From NCBI GenBank assembly GCA_902477615.1, contig CABSHY010000078.1, positions 1 through 6,500 of the forward strand: a DNA stretch of 6,500 nt. Reading direction: 5' to 3'. The notes below the pieces were generated by a model that saw only the letters and a list, made by a program, of their open reading frames with translations, was not told where the DNA came from and did no database searches. Origin of the DNA: an uncultured Sutterella sp. GTDB lineage: Bacteria; Pseudomonadota; Gammaproteobacteria; Burkholderiales; Burkholderiaceae_F. The translations under genes were made by a program, and so were the position numbers. This document shows, piece after piece, positions 6,253-6,500 of this stretch. Every line of letters begins with the position of its first letter. Positions within the stretch are counted from its first letter, which is position 1.

Positions 6253-6500
6253 TTAATCTCGATTCAATACAGCTTCAATGCGTGCGGCAATGTCCAAGAC
6301 TTTTCGATCTTCCCATTGGCGAGCGCCGACCGTAATACCGATCATTTCCTTATTTTGACGCTGACCGATAGGAAGTGCGATGTACGGGGCTTGTCCCACT
6401 GCCCACCAAGGCACAAAGCCCACGGCAATAATGGCATCGGCCGTTGCGGTGTAGAGTGTGTCTTTAATGGCTAAACGACAATTTACAGTCCCTTCTTTTA
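6253..6500 (-). CDS. Amidase family protein, C-terminal part (truncated by window edge)
   Basis: The last 81 codons of a gene that enters from the right edge. The end (ADAIIAVGF, WAVGQAPYIALPIGQ, MIGITVGARQWEDRKVLDIA, then IEAVLNRD) matches the pattern of the C-terminus of amidase signature enzymes: a DAIIxPT-like strand, AGYPxIxVPxG, then GLPIGLxxxGxxWxExxLLxxAxxxE. Such enzymes hydrolyse amide bonds with a Ser-cis-Ser-Lys triad, which would lie upstream outside the window, so neither activity nor substrate can be judged. The GatA subunit is a related alternative, but the IALPIGQ and WEDRKVLDIA ending looks more like a stand-alone amidase. Its TAA (6253-6255) is 2 bases before leuB, implying one operon. 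Confidence 0.65.
   Translation of the reverse strand, partial: KEGTVNCRLAIKDTLYTATADAIIAVGFVPWWAVGQAPYIALPIGQRQNKEMIGITVGARQWEDRKVLDIAARIEAVLNRD

Noticed and set aside
1..6500. CRISPR array, toxin-antitoxin, phage-defence or riboswitch features
   Set aside because: No regularly spaced identical repeats, no paired small toxin-antitoxin genes and no recognisable riboswitch core were seen on either strand.

Overview
The window looks like a piece of a Gram-negative, proteobacterial chromosome. It has a type V autotransporter with a C-terminal outer-membrane barrel, RmuC, and a LeuB of the proteobacterial type. The autotransporter, with its FNG/TxI-rich beta-helix and a KLDAFG...RHEMN...KRMGELRD linker, resembles the large families I associate with Sutterellaceae (Parasutterella, Sutterella and relatives). 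That placement is from memory of family style and was not tested.

Layout. Positions 1-2714 (+) hold the 3' part of one autotransporter gene whose reading is interrupted by an in-frame TAG (29-31), an in-frame TAA (1274-1276) and a frameshift near 1640. The passenger repeats and the complete beta-barrel are still recognisable, so the gene appears recently inactivated, or the sequence contains errors. A strong terminator follows at 2751-2790. Positions 2874-3251 (-) hold the middle of a P4-type tyrosine recombinase lacking both its N-terminal and catalytic domains. It lies downstream of a tRNA-Ser(UGA) gene (3423-3512, -), so this looks like the scar of an element that once used the tRNA 3' end as its attachment site. 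The tRNA has its own promoter and terminator.

Positions 3655-5010 (+) encode RmuC, transcribed divergently from the tRNA. A 31-residue single-span membrane peptide (5012-5107, +) follows with one base between the rmuC stop and its GTG, and has a good Shine-Dalgarno. A two-way hairpin terminator (5119-5145) separates this pair from the converging leuB (5156-6250, -). leuB starts 2 bases after the stop of an incomplete amidase-like gene (6253-6500, -).

The working genes are housekeeping: RmuC (DNA rearrangement limitation), leuB (leucine synthesis), an amidase and a serine tRNA. The left half is accessory DNA in decay. I saw no convincing new multi-gene system. The items most worth checking are the coupled 31-residue ORF after rmuC, the perfect hairpin exactly at the autotransporter frameshift, and the recombinase scar beside tRNA-Ser.
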